Origin: Bacillota bacterium
Lineage (GTDB): Bacteria > Bacillota > Clostridia > DSM-8532
Assembly (NCBI GenBank): GCA_023415205.1
Contig: JAEZLR010000043.1
Location: forward strand, 1 to 50,446
Reading direction: 5' to 3'
DNA: 50,446 nucleotides
The notes beneath the pieces are model-generated. The model saw only the letters and a list, made by a program, of their open reading frames with translations, had not been told where the DNA came from and made no database searches. The position numbers were made by a program, and so were the translations under genes. Positions 8,030-16,350 of the stretch are shown here, one piece after another; the first letter of the stretch is position 1, and each line of letters opens with the position of its first letter.

Positions 8030-8479
8030 ATGAATAAGGTCATTTTATTGGGAAGGCTTGTTGCTGACCCGGAAACACGTTACACGCAAAACAACATCCC
8101 CATGACTCGCTTTAAGCTAGCTGTCAATCGCCCTGGTAAGCCGCAAGAAGGCCAGCCCAATGCCGACTTCTTAAATATTACTGCCTGGAGGTCAACCGCA
8201 GAATTTGTGGGTAAATACTTCAGGAAGGGGCAGCAGGTTTTAGTCGAAGGATATCTTCGCAATAATTCTTGGACTGATCAGCAGGGGAATAAGCGCTATA
8301 GCGATGAAATCCATGCGGATCAGGTTTATTTTGCAGACAGCAAGCGGGATAATGGGTCAAATAATACCTATGGAGGCAATATGCCTCAGGTTTCTGCGCC
8401 AGCGTTCCCGGCTGAAAAGCCCGAGAACGGAGATGGGTTCTACGCCCTCAATGAGGATGACGAGGACCTTCCATTCTGA
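8030..8479 (+). CDS. ssb: Single-stranded DNA-binding protein
   Basis: This 149-residue protein has an N-terminal OB fold (MNKVILLGRLVADPETRYT, then FLNITAWRSTAEFVGKYFRKGQQVLVEGYLR). A flexible linker leads to the acidic tip DEDLPF, which recruits replication and repair partners. The protein coats single-stranded DNA during replication, repair and recombination. ATG 8030 is preferred over the TTG at 8027 because AGGTGGT lies six bases upstream. The protein is normal in length and all key parts are intact. It is co-transcribed with rpsF, and a terminator follows directly. Confidence 0.96.
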   Translation: MNKVILLGRLVADPETRYTQNNIPMTRFKLAVNRPGKPQEGQPNADFLNITAWRSTAEFVGKYFRKGQQVLVEGYLRNNSWTDQQGNKRYSDEIHADQVYFADSKRDNGSNNTYGGNMPQVSAPAFPAEKPENGDGFYALNEDDEDLPF

Positions 8480-8515
8480 TTCATTATCCGTCAAAAATTA
8501 CACGCAAATTTACAG

Positions 8516-8550
8516 CCTTCTTACCTCACTGGTTAGAAGGTTTCTTTTTT
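8516..8550 (+). terminator. Intrinsic terminator after ssb
   Basis: CCTTCTTACC (8516-8525) pairs with GGTTAGAAGG (8531-8540) with one mismatch. TTTCTTTTTT follows. This ends the rpsF-ssb unit, which supports the absence of a downstream rpsR. Confidence 0.85.
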
Positions 8551-8598
8551 ACCTATAATGTTGGAAAAGTTAACCAAAAAAGTTAGGGGGGTTATTAT

Positions 8599-9558
8599 TT
8601 GACTATTGGTAGTCTTGAGCTTACAGGCAATGTCTTTCTGGCTCCTATGGCCGGTGTAACCGATCTTCCTTTCAGGCTTCTTTGCAGTGAGCAAGGGGCC
8701 TCTCTGGTCTATACGGAGATGGTCAGCGCAAAAGCCATGCACTATAATGACAGAGAAACCCTGAAGCTGATTGAGACACATCCTCAGGAAAAACCGGTCG
8801 CCGTACAAATCTTCGGCAGTGAGCCTGAAATTATGGCTGAGGCAGCAGAGAGATTATCCCATAGAGAAGACCTTGCACTAATAGATATCAATATGGGTTG
8901 TCCTGCCCCCAAGATCGTTAAGAATTCTGAAGGGTCAGCACTCATGAGGAATCCAGAGCTAGTAAGAAGGATCGTCAGAGAAGTTGTCAAGGCTTCAGTA
9001 AAACCTGTAACGGTTAAGATCCGGAAGGGATGGAATGAATCTGAGATTAATGCTGTTAAGATAGCTTTAATATGTGAAGAAGAGGGAGCGCAAGCTGTTA
9101 CGGTACATGGCCGTACCCGGGATCAATTCTATTCGGGAAATACTGACCTGAAGATTATTAAGGAAGTCAAGCAAAATTTGACTATACCGGTCATAGGGAA
9201 CGGGGATATTAAGAGCCCTGAGGATGCGGGATATATGGTTCAATTCACCGGGTGCGATGCGGTAATGGTGGGCAGGGGTGCTCAGGGAAATCCATGGATT
9301 TTTAATAAGATCAATGAATATTATAGTTTTGGTTATTACAATCAAAAAACAGATAAGAAAGAGCTATTAGACACTATTTTAAGGCATTATACCCTGATGG
9401 AGGAGTATAAGGGAGAACGCACGGCTATGCTGGAAATGCGAAAGCATATCGGCTGGTACCTTCACGGCCTGCCGGATAGCGCACATATAAGGGCACTGAT
9501 ATTCAGGATTACAGAAAAGGATGAGGTAATAAAAATCCTTAAAAACTATTTAAGCTAA
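8599..9558 (+). CDS. dusB: tRNA-dihydrouridine synthase
   Basis: This is a 319-residue FMN enzyme that reduces uridines in the tRNA D-loop with NADPH. The TIM barrel is visible as FLAPMAGVTDLPFR, the catalytic Cys in DINMGCPAPKIVKNSEG, VKIRKGW, AVTVHGRTRDQFYSG, VIGNGDI and VMVGRGAQGNPWIF. The C-terminal helical RNA-binding part (RKHIGWYLHGLP) is intact. The start is a TTG at 8599 with a GGGGGG ribosome site seven bases upstream; no better ATG is in range. It is a single gene between two terminators. Confidence 0.93.
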   Translation: MTIGSLELTGNVFLAPMAGVTDLPFRLLCSEQGASLVYTEMVSAKAMHYNDRETLKLIETHPQEKPVAVQIFGSEPEIMAEAAERLSHREDLALIDINMGCPAPKIVKNSEGSALMRNPELVRRIVREVVKASVKPVTVKIRKGWNESEINAVKIALICEEEGAQAVTVHGRTRDQFYSGNTDLKIIKEVKQNLTIPVIGNGDIKSPEDAGYMVQFTGCDAVMVGRGAQGNPWIFNKINEYYSFGYYNQKTDKKELLDTILRHYTLMEEYKGERTAMLEMRKHIGWYLHGLPDSAHIRALIFRITEKDEVIKILKNYLS

Positions 9559-9567
9559 GCGGTAAAA

Positions 9568-9608
9568 AGCCCGATATTATTAAAGATTTGTAATATCAGC
9601 TCTTTTAT
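9568..9608 (+). terminator. Probable terminator after dusB
   Basis: GATATTA (9573-9579) pairs with TAATATC (9591-9597) and is followed by a short T-rich TCTTTT. The hairpin is AT-rich and modest. Confidence 0.5.
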
Positions 9609-9650
9609 TACTGGATAAGTTACATTTTGTTTACACCTATGTTGGTATTA

Positions 9651-9679
9651 TTGACCCCCTTAATTGGCGGTGATATAAT
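9651..9679 (+). promoter_or_regulatory. Strong sigma-A promoter for the S-layer gene
   Basis: TTGACC (9651-9656) and a consensus TATAAT (9674-9679) are separated by exactly 17 bases. The leader is about 140 bases long, as expected for a stable, highly expressed mRNA. Confidence 0.85.
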
Positions 9680-9736
9680 CAAAAACGAATTCATGATGGA
9701 TTGGCATCCCTATCCATCTGAATCAATAAAGCAAAC

Positions 9737-9797
9737 AAAGCCGGATTGCAATCAAGGGAGCAGGCGTAATCCGACTTTGAAACTTAAGTGACCTGCT
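9737..9797 (+). promoter_or_regulatory. Structured 5' leader of the S-layer mRNA with overlapping hairpins
   Basis: One hairpin pairs AAAG and CGGATT (9737-9747) with AATCCG and CTTT (9768-9778). A second possible helix pairs AGCAGG (9759-9764) with CCTGCT (9792-9797). They cross, so they exclude each other. Either could stabilise the message or control its use. Confidence 0.4.
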
Positions 9798-9825
9798 TCC
9801 AAAAACAAAAGGGAGGATTTTCATC

Positions 9826-12705
9826 ATGAGAAACCTTAAGAAAATCGTAGCAGTGATCATGGCCGTTGCAATTCTTGCATCGATGATGGTTCCTGCACTC
9901 GCTGCTGTTGCTAATGAAGATAAGGCTAAGGCTCTTCAGACCATCGGCCTCTTCAAGGGTAACGGCACATCCTTCGATCTCGACCTGAAACTGTCGAGAG
10001 AACAAGGTATGGCTCTTATCGTACGTGCATTAGGCGCTGAAAAAGCTGCCCTTGCAATGAGCCAAGCAGACATTGACGCTCAGTTGGCTAACGTTGTTGA
10101 CGCTGACAAGATTGCAGATTGGGCAAAGCCTTACGCTGCTTACTGCCTCGCTAACGGTATCACTAATGGTATCGGTGGCGTAGCTGCTGGTAAGGTTCAG
10201 TACGGCGCTCAGCTTGATATCTATGGCGATCAATTCGTTATTCTTCTCCTTCGTGCAATGGGTTACACCGTTGACAAGGACAATTGCTGGGATGTCGCAG
10301 TTGCCGCTAAGGTACTTACCGCTGGCCAGGCTGTAGCATTGAAGTTCAACGGCGGAATCATCCGTGATGACGCTGCTGGCGTTCTCTTCTCAGCTGTTAA
10401 GTCCGGTATTCTGGCTGATGGCAAAACCACTTTGATCGGCAAGTTGATTGCTGACGGTGCAGTTGATCAGGCTGCTGCTGCTGCTGCTGGTTTTGCAGAA
10501 GCTCCTAAGCCCGCTGCTCTTGCTATTGAAAGTGCAACAGCTCTTAACCTCCTTCAGATCAAAGTAGTATTCAATAAGCCCGTTAACACTGACGACGCTA
10601 AGGATACTGCCAAGTATGAAGTTAAGGATAAGGGAGATACAGTAAAGGCAATTAGCTCCGCAGCTATCGATGCTGATGGTAAAACTGTTACTCTTACTCT
10701 TGCTCCTAGTGCTGCACTGACCAACAACACAACCGCTAAGGTTACTGTTGTAAAAGATTTCCGTGAAGCTGACGGTACAAAGACTCCTGACGCTATTTCC
10801 AACGACAAGATCGCTGTTGGCGATACCACTTTCCCTGTACTTGAAAGAGTAGAGGCTGTTGGTGCTAAGACCCTTCGCCTGTACTTCAGCGAACCTGTTA
10901 CATCTTCTGCAGTTGGTTCAGATGCATATTCTGTTAAATCAGGAAGCTATACATGGTTTGTTTCTAATGTGAAATATAACTATGATGGCAAGTATGCTGA
11001 ACTTACCCTCGGAACAAACCTCATCGATGGCAATATTGATATTAAGGTTAACTCCGCTAAAGTATTTGACTTTGCTGGCTTAATGGTATTTGAGAAGACA
11101 ATTAACTTCGCTTATGCAAAAGTAACTTCTGCTCCTCTTGCTACCGTTGATACTGCTAAGTCTTATGAAGTTAAGCTGAAGTTCGACCGTCCTGTTTACG
11201 GTAACGTAAAGGTTTCCTTCGGTGTTAAGGACTTTGCTGCCTATACAGTAAATAACCTCATCCTTGAAAGTAATGCTACCGATACTGTAACTCTTGACTT
11301 TACAGGCAAGAAGCTTCCTGCTGGTAGCATAACCCTGTTTGTCTACACTGATGACAACAATCCTGTGAAGGATCTCTACGGCAACAAGTTTGAAGCAACT
11401 TCTTTCGTTGTAACTGTTAATGCTGATACCGCGGCTCCTGCAGTATCTTCTACTGAAGTGAAGACCAATGTATCCTTTAATGTGAAGTTTGACGAAAAAC
11501 TGAAGAGCGAAACCGAAGCTGAGAAGATTTCCAACTATAGCCTCACAAAGGCCGATGGAACTGCAGTAATCTTTACTGTTGATTACATTGATGCTGACAA
11601 GATGCTCGTTGTTAAACCTACTGGCGGATTTAAGGATAACACATCCTACATCTTTACCATCAAGTCTGTTGAAGATCTTGAAGGTAACAAGAATACTTCC
11701 GCTATCGTTCTCACCTTCTCTGTTGGTGACGAAACTGCTCCTAGTATCAGTGCAGATGATTCCTTTGCTATTCTCGGTGATGGTAAGATTTATGTCTACT
11801 ATTCCGAAGCAATGAACGAGTCCGCTATGCTGACAAAGGGTAACTACATGGTAACCACCAATGGTTCAACCTTCTTCAGCCTCGGTGACAAGGATACCAT
11901 CTCCAAGGTTAGTGATAAAGCCGTTCTCATTGATCTTGATAAAGATCTGACCGGTGCAACTGACCTTAAGGTTAAGGTAAGCGTAACTGTTACTGACATT
12001 GCTGGTAAGAAGCTTTCTTCTAACGACTTGAGTTATGTATCTCCTACAATCACAACTGAGACCTTCTTTATTAAGGAAGCTCAACTGATTGCCAAGGATA
12101 AAGTTAAGATTATCTTTAACAAGGACGTTAACGTATTTGATTCTGCTGAAGTAACAATCAAAGACAATAACGTAACCACCATCGCTATCTCTGCTGTCGA
12201 ATCTGTATCCGGTAAGGAAGTTGTTGTTAAGCTTGCTTCCGATATTGATGCTGATGCAGAAATTAGTGGTAGAACTGTAACTGTTGCTGCTATCAGCGGC
12301 GCTAACAACACAAAGAGTCCTTATGGCACCAAGCTGCAGGTATCTTCTGCAACATTGGCAGACAAGGTTGCTCCTTCTGTTGCTACCGTTAAGGTTGATG
12401 GTAATGACGTAAGCGACGTAGAAATGACTATTGTTTCCGCAGACGGAGTAGTAGCTAAGAACGTAGAAGGTGACATCGTGATCAAGTTCAACGAAGATAT
12501 CGATGGATCCACTATTTCTAAGCTGACCTTCACCGTTGGTGGTTATGATGTTATGACTATAGGTGAAGTAAATGGTGTAATAACCATTCACGTTAAGGCA
12601 AAGGATGATAACACCATCTCCAAGCCTGTAGTGACTCAGGTATACAACATCACTGACGCTGCTGGAAATGTCCTTACTTCCGGTGGATCATGGGCTTGCC
12701 GCTAA
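9826..12705 (+). CDS. S-layer protein with SLH-type N-terminus and repeated Ig-like domains
   Basis: This 959-residue exported protein opens with a classic signal peptide (MRNLKKIVAVIMAVAILASMMVPALAA). Residues 28-225 form SLH-like modules (ALQTIGLFKGNG, LSREQGMALIVRALG, WAKPYAAYCLANGITNGIG, DDAAGVLFSAVKSGI), which bind secondary cell-wall polymer. The rest is a chain of Ig-like domains of the SbsA/Big_5 kind, recognisable by recurring V.F...V, YSL/YVV and GxxxLSS/DLEGNK segments. Codon choice is visibly biased (GCT, GTT, AAC, AAG), typical of a very highly expressed gene. The strong promoter, leader and terminator make it monocistronic. The adjacent glycan locus suggests that it may be glycosylated. 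Confidence 0.88.
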   Translation: MRNLKKIVAVIMAVAILASMMVPALAAVANEDKAKALQTIGLFKGNGTSFDLDLKLSREQGMALIVRALGAEKAALAMSQADIDAQLANVVDADKIADWAKPYAAYCLANGITNGIGGVAAGKVQYGAQLDIYGDQFVILLLRAMGYTVDKDNCWDVAVAAKVLTAGQAVALKFNGGIIRDDAAGVLFSAVKSGILADGKTTLIGKLIADGAVDQAAAAAAGFAEAPKPAALAIESATALNLLQIKVVFNKPVNTDDAKDTAKYEVKDKGDTVKAISSAAIDADGKTVTLTLAPSAALTNNTTAKVTVVKDFREADGTKTPDAISNDKIAVGDTTFPVLERVEAVGAKTLRLYFSEPVTSSAVGSDAYSVKSGSYTWFVSNVKYNYDGKYAELTLGTNLIDGNIDIKVNSAKVFDFAGLMVFEKTINFAYAKVTSAPLATVDTAKSYEVKLKFDRPVYGNVKVSFGVKDFAAYTVNNLILESNATDTVTLDFTGKKLPAGSITLFVYTDDNNPVKDLYGNKFEATSFVVTVNADTAAPAVSSTEVKTNVSFNVKFDEKLKSETEAEKISNYSLTKADGTAVIFTVDYIDADKMLVVKPTGGFKDNTSYIFTIKSVEDLEGNKNTSAIVLTFSVGDETAPSISADDSFAILGDGKIYVYYSEAMNESAMLTKGNYMVTTNGSTFFSLGDKDTISKVSDKAVLIDLDKDLTGATDLKVKVSVTVTDIAGKKLSSNDLSYVSPTITTETFFIKEAQLIAKDKVKIIFNKDVNVFDSAEVTIKDNNVTTIAISAVESVSGKEVVVKLASDIDADAEISGRTVTVAAISGANNTKSPYGTKLQVSSATLADKVAPSVATVKVDGNDVSDVEMTIVSADGVVAKNVEGDIVIKFNEDIDGSTISKLTFTVGGYDVMTIGEVNGVITIHVKAKDDNTISKPVVTQVYNITDAAGNVLTSGGSWACR

Positions 12706-12723
12706 TCAACGACTAACATAAGG

Positions 12724-12751
12724 AAAAGGAGTAACGCAAGTTACTCCTTTT
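12724..12751 (+). terminator. Intrinsic terminator of the S-layer gene
   Basis: AAAAGGAGTAAC (12724-12735) and GTTACTCCTTTT (12740-12751) form a perfect 12-bp stem with a GCAA tetraloop. The U-run is part of the stem. Confidence 0.9.
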
Positions 12752-12814
12752 CTTGCTATAATAACTTATTTAGGGTATGATTATACAAAAAAAGAGTTCT
12801 AAGAGGATTTTGAC

Positions 12815-14650
12815 ATGTCAAAAAATCATTCAAGGTCTATGGGCCGTCTTGAGAAGGAAACATTATGGGATAGGCTAGCCGTCTATGTTCTTGCGTTTGT
12901 TTCGGCTATTATTCCGCTCTATTTGCAATTAAACAAGATTGATTTATCCGGCACCTTAAAAAAGTATTGGACCGGCGAAGAATCAGTCTATGATGTTTTT
13001 AGCTATGTGAAATCACAATTACTGATAATTGTATTAGTTGTCTTGGTGTTGTATTGGGTTTTACGAATAGCTCAAAAACAGTCTATGCCCAACCAAAGGA
13101 TACTTATTCCCATGGGAATCTATGTTTTAATGGTCATAATTTCAACATTTGCCTCAAAAGATTTAGACATCTCCTTAATGGGGTTTGTAGACAGGTATGA
13201 GGGCTTTTTTGCTATCCTGGCTTATGTATTAATAATGATTACGGCTTTATCCGTCCTTAAAAATGAAAAGAATGTGGTAACTGTAGTTTTTGCTTTGCTC
13301 ATATCCGCCAATCTTATCAGCATCATAGGTATCAGCCAATTTTTCGGTTTTGACCTTCTGCAAACTACCATTGGTAAGAATCTTATGGTTCCAAACGAAT
13401 ATAAGCATATGGTAGATACCTTACGATTCAATTTTGCCGATCAGAAGGTGATGTACACGACCTTATATAATCCAAACTATATTGGATCTTATGCTGTATT
13501 AGTATTACCTCTGGCCATTACTTTGTTCTATTACTATTTGGATAAATCAAAGAAGAAGGCAATTTTCTTGTTTATCTCAGCTCTGCTAGCCTTTGTCTTA
13601 TGGCTTGGAGGTATGTCAAAGGCAGGCCTTGTTGGCGGGATTATCCTGTTTATCTTCCTTATTATCTTTGCAAGAAAGTCTATCATTACTCATTGGAAAT
13701 ACACAATAGCATTACTACTAAGCTTTGCCTTGATTTTTGTGGGAATGGATGTTTATTCAGGTGGATTAGTTTCAAAAGAGTTCCTTGATACTGTACCCTC
13801 TACTATTGGCTCCGACGTGAAACCAGAAACTAATGGAGGAGAAAAGCAGTTTGTTAAGTCTGCCACATTAAAGGATAATGTCTTTACCTTCGAAACTGAA
13901 AAAGAAACGTTTATTATGAAATTGGAAGAAGATCAACTCGGTTTTTACGATGAGCAAGGTTCTTCCTTAGGTCTTATTCAGGAGGAAAGCATCATAAAAT
14001 TTGAAGATGCAAAATATAGTCTTTATTCTGTAGAAATGGATCAAAGTGTTGCTTACCTATCCTATGAAAAAGCAGTGATGCCCTTTGTTTTTTCTGAAGG
14101 AAAGATGCTATATGCTCCTACTAGCTATTTATATTTTGATGAAGTCGGCCCTGTAGAAAGCCTGGGCTTTGAAAATCACTTAAGCTTTGGTTCGGGTCGT
14201 GGCTACCTTTGGTCAAGAAGTCTACCCCTATTAAAGGATACCCTATTCATAGGTCATGGTCCGGACACCTTCGCGATCTATTTCCCACAGCAGGATATCG
14301 CCGGGAAAATTAACGGGTTAGGTTATGCCACACTCATTGTAGATAAACCGCACAATTGGTTTTTACATATAGGCATAAACACCGGTGTCCTATCATTGGT
14401 TGCTATACTTGTCTTTTTGATTTGGTTTGTTTTAAAGTCACTTAAAAGATGGATAAGGGTGGAGCACACATTCGATTATTATATCGGTACAGCTTCCTTA
14501 TGTGCGGTAATAGGCTATTGTATTACCGCAATAGCTAATGACAGCAATGTCGCCGTAGCCCCTGTATTCTGGGTGATCATGGGCATAGGTTTAGCTTATT
14601 TATACAAAGTAAAATCTGAAGAAGTATTGACCAGCCAAAAGAAGAAATGA
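12815..14650 (+). CDS. O-antigen ligase/O-oligosaccharyltransferase-like membrane protein
   Basis: This 611-residue protein has about a dozen hydrophobic helices and a large hydrophilic loop of roughly 130 residues (about 330-460). The segment after the loop (FGSGRGYLWSRSLPLLKDTLFIGHGPDTF) carries the Arg and His residues that mark the Wzy_C/WaaL fold. Proteins of this fold move lipid-linked glycans onto lipid A, teichoic acid or, in Paenibacillus and Geobacillus, S-layer protein. An ABC-type (Wzm/Wzt) exporter is encoded downstream and such systems need no Wzy polymerase, so transfer is a likelier role than polymerisation. It lies directly after the S-layer gene. Polymerase activity cannot be excluded. 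Confidence 0.75.
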   Translation: MSKNHSRSMGRLEKETLWDRLAVYVLAFVSAIIPLYLQLNKIDLSGTLKKYWTGEESVYDVFSYVKSQLLIIVLVVLVLYWVLRIAQKQSMPNQRILIPMGIYVLMVIISTFASKDLDISLMGFVDRYEGFFAILAYVLIMITALSVLKNEKNVVTVVFALLISANLISIIGISQFFGFDLLQTTIGKNLMVPNEYKHMVDTLRFNFADQKVMYTTLYNPNYIGSYAVLVLPLAITLFYYYLDKSKKKAIFLFISALLAFVLWLGGMSKAGLVGGIILFIFLIIFARKSIITHWKYTIALLLSFALIFVGMDVYSGGLVSKEFLDTVPSTIGSDVKPETNGGEKQFVKSATLKDNVFTFETEKETFIMKLEEDQLGFYDEQGSSLGLIQEESIIKFEDAKYSLYSVEMDQSVAYLSYEKAVMPFVFSEGKMLYAPTSYLYFDEVGPVESLGFENHLSFGSGRGYLWSRSLPLLKDTLFIGHGPDTFAIYFPQQDIAGKINGLGYATLIVDKPHNWFLHIGINTGVLSLVAILVFLIWFVLKSLKRWIRVEHTFDYYIGTASLCAVIGYCITAIANDSNVAVAPVFWVIMGIGLAYLYKVKSEEVLTSQKKK

Positions 14651-14681
14651 ACGCCCGTTTTGAATGGCATACCTCGGAATG

Positions 14682-14710
14682 TTGACACATCTGACATTTT
14701 GGGGTATGCT
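14682..14710 (+). promoter_or_regulatory. Promoter of the glycan operon, with repeats suggesting an operator
   Basis: TTGACA (14682-14687) and TATGCT (14705-14710) are separated by 17 bases. GCATACC upstream (about 14668-14674) is complementary to GGTATGC over the -10 (14703-14709). AATGT and ACATT flank the -35. These are candidate sites for the MarR-type product of the next gene. Confidence 0.55.
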
Positions 14711-14743
14711 TTTATTGTGTTCAAAAAATGAACGGAGTGGCAG

Positions 14744-15247
14744 ATGGATAGGGAATATATCATTCTAAATGAGATACATAAGGATGAGCATATTACACAG
14801 AGGGAATTATCAGAAAAAGCGGGCCTTTCTTTAGGGAGCATAAATCTTTTGTTAAAGAAAATGGCTAGAGAAGGGCTTATTAAAATCAAACAGATTCCCG
14901 CAAACCGCATTGCTTATATGCTTACACCAAAAGGGCTTTCTGAAAAAATATCTAAGACGTATCATTATATTCAATATCATTATAATTATATCCATGAAAT
15001 GAAAAGTAGAATTAAAAGTTATATATTGAAACTATCTGAACACCATCCTATTGTTCAGATTATCCTACCCAATGATGAACTGGGGCAACTGATACTTGCC
15101 AGCATAGCAGAATTGAACAGGGAAAACATAGTTACTGATATTAGAAAAATGAATATAAGGTATCCGATCATTGTTTCAAACAGCAATGAATATAAGGAGT
15201 TATCACAAAAAGGGTATGAACTGATCAACCTACTTGAGGAACTATAA
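14744..15247 (+). CDS. MarR-type winged-helix regulator of the EPS locus
   Basis: This 167-residue protein has an N-terminal winged helix: ILNEIHKDEHITQRELSEKAGLSLGSINLLLKKMAREGLI is the helix-turn-helix, and IKIKQIPANRIAYMLTPKG is the wing. A helical stretch (residues 70-100) leads to a C-terminal alpha/beta part of unknown role (HHPIVQIILPNDELGQLILASI). Regulators of this layout are known as EPS-associated MarR-like proteins and often head polysaccharide operons, as here. It is followed 20 bases later by manC. The repeats in its promoter suggest autoregulation. Confidence 0.75.
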   Translation: MDREYIILNEIHKDEHITQRELSEKAGLSLGSINLLLKKMAREGLIKIKQIPANRIAYMLTPKGLSEKISKTYHYIQYHYNYIHEMKSRIKSYILKLSEHHPIVQIILPNDELGQLILASIAELNRENIVTDIRKMNIRYPIIVSNSNEYKELSQKGYELINLLEEL

Positions 15248-15267
15248 AAATACGAAAGTGGTGACAT

Positions 15268-16338
15268 ATGAATTGTTATGCGCTGGTACTAGCTGGAGGC
15301 GGAGGCACTCGGTTTTGGCCTATAAGTAGGAATAACCTACCCAAACAGCTTATTAACCTGAGTGGAGAGGATATCCTGATCAACGAAACCTTAAAGAGGT
15401 TGACCGGTTTAGTCCAGCCAAAGGATACCTTTATCGTGACCAATCAATCCCAGGCTCAGTTATTGAAAACAGTGCTGCCTACCGATATTGAGAAAGAGAA
15501 TATAATTATAGAGCCTTTGAGCAAGAATACAGCGCCCTGTATTTTATATAGTGCATTAAGTATTTATGGGAACCTTGGCGATGGTATAATATGCATCTTT
15601 CCCTCTGATCATCATATCCAGTCTGTTAGTGCCTTTCAGCAGGCATTAAAGCGCGCAATAGACTTAGCTGAAGAGGAGCATTGTCTAGTAACTCTTGGTA
15701 TAAAGCCCACTTTTCCTTCTACGGGCTATGGTTATATCAGATATAACGAAACAACAACGGTGCAATCCGGTTATAAGGTGGAGGAGTTTATTGAAAAACC
15801 TCACTATGATAAAGCAGTGGAATTTATTCAAAGGGGGAACTTTCTCTGGAATAGCGGGATACTCGTAGGCAAGCTTTCATGCCTCATAGAGGACTTCAAG
15901 CGCTTTTTACCAAGAATACATGAGAAGCTCTGGTCAGTATTTATTGAAAATGAACCAGAAGCATTTAATAAAAGGCTAAATGAGCAGTATGAGCAATTAC
16001 AAAATATTTCCATTGACTATGGCATACTAGAAAGAGCGGATCATGTTTATGTCATACCTGGGGATTTCGGGTGGAACGATGTTGGGAGCTGGGATGCGCT
16101 AGGATCAATTTACAAGCCTGATGAAGAGGGTAATGTTATAAAAGCTGATCATATCGGTATAGGAACAAAGAACAGCATTATTTATGGTAATGAACAGTTA
16201 ATTGCTACAGTTGGTCTTGAGGATATGATTGTTGTCGCAACAGAAGATTCCATACTCATCTGTCCGCGGAATAGGGCACAGGAAGTCAAAAGAATTGTAG
16301 AGAAGCTAAAAGAAAACAATAGGGTAGATTTATTGTAG
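15268..16338 (+). CDS. manC: Mannose-1-phosphate guanylyltransferase
   Basis: This enzyme makes GDP-mannose from mannose-1-phosphate and GTP. The N-terminus carries the nucleotidyltransferase signature LAGGGGTRFWPISR; FPSDHH (metal-binding Asp), GYGYIR, VEEFIEKP and WNSGILVG follow in the expected order. At 356 residues it is the short type, without the C-terminal mannose-6-phosphate isomerase domain, so the isomerase must be elsewhere. It feeds gmd and fcl immediately downstream, and the three together give GDP-L-fucose. Confidence 0.93.
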   Translation: MNCYALVLAGGGGTRFWPISRNNLPKQLINLSGEDILINETLKRLTGLVQPKDTFIVTNQSQAQLLKTVLPTDIEKENIIIEPLSKNTAPCILYSALSIYGNLGDGIICIFPSDHHIQSVSAFQQALKRAIDLAEEEHCLVTLGIKPTFPSTGYGYIRYNETTTVQSGYKVEEFIEKPHYDKAVEFIQRGNFLWNSGILVGKLSCLIEDFKRFLPRIHEKLWSVFIENEPEAFNKRLNEQYEQLQNISIDYGILERADHVYVIPGDFGWNDVGSWDALGSIYKPDEEGNVIKADHIGIGTKNSIIYGNEQLIATVGLEDMIVVATEDSILICPRNRAQEVKRIVEKLKENNRVDLL

Positions 16339-16350
16339 TGGAGAAGTAGT

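Noticed and set aside
11866..12591. Minus-strand frame of 241 codons inside the S-layer gene
   Set aside because: It is antisense to a strongly codon-biased gene, has odd composition rich in Asn, Ser and Tyr, and lacks a ribosome site. It is a shadow.
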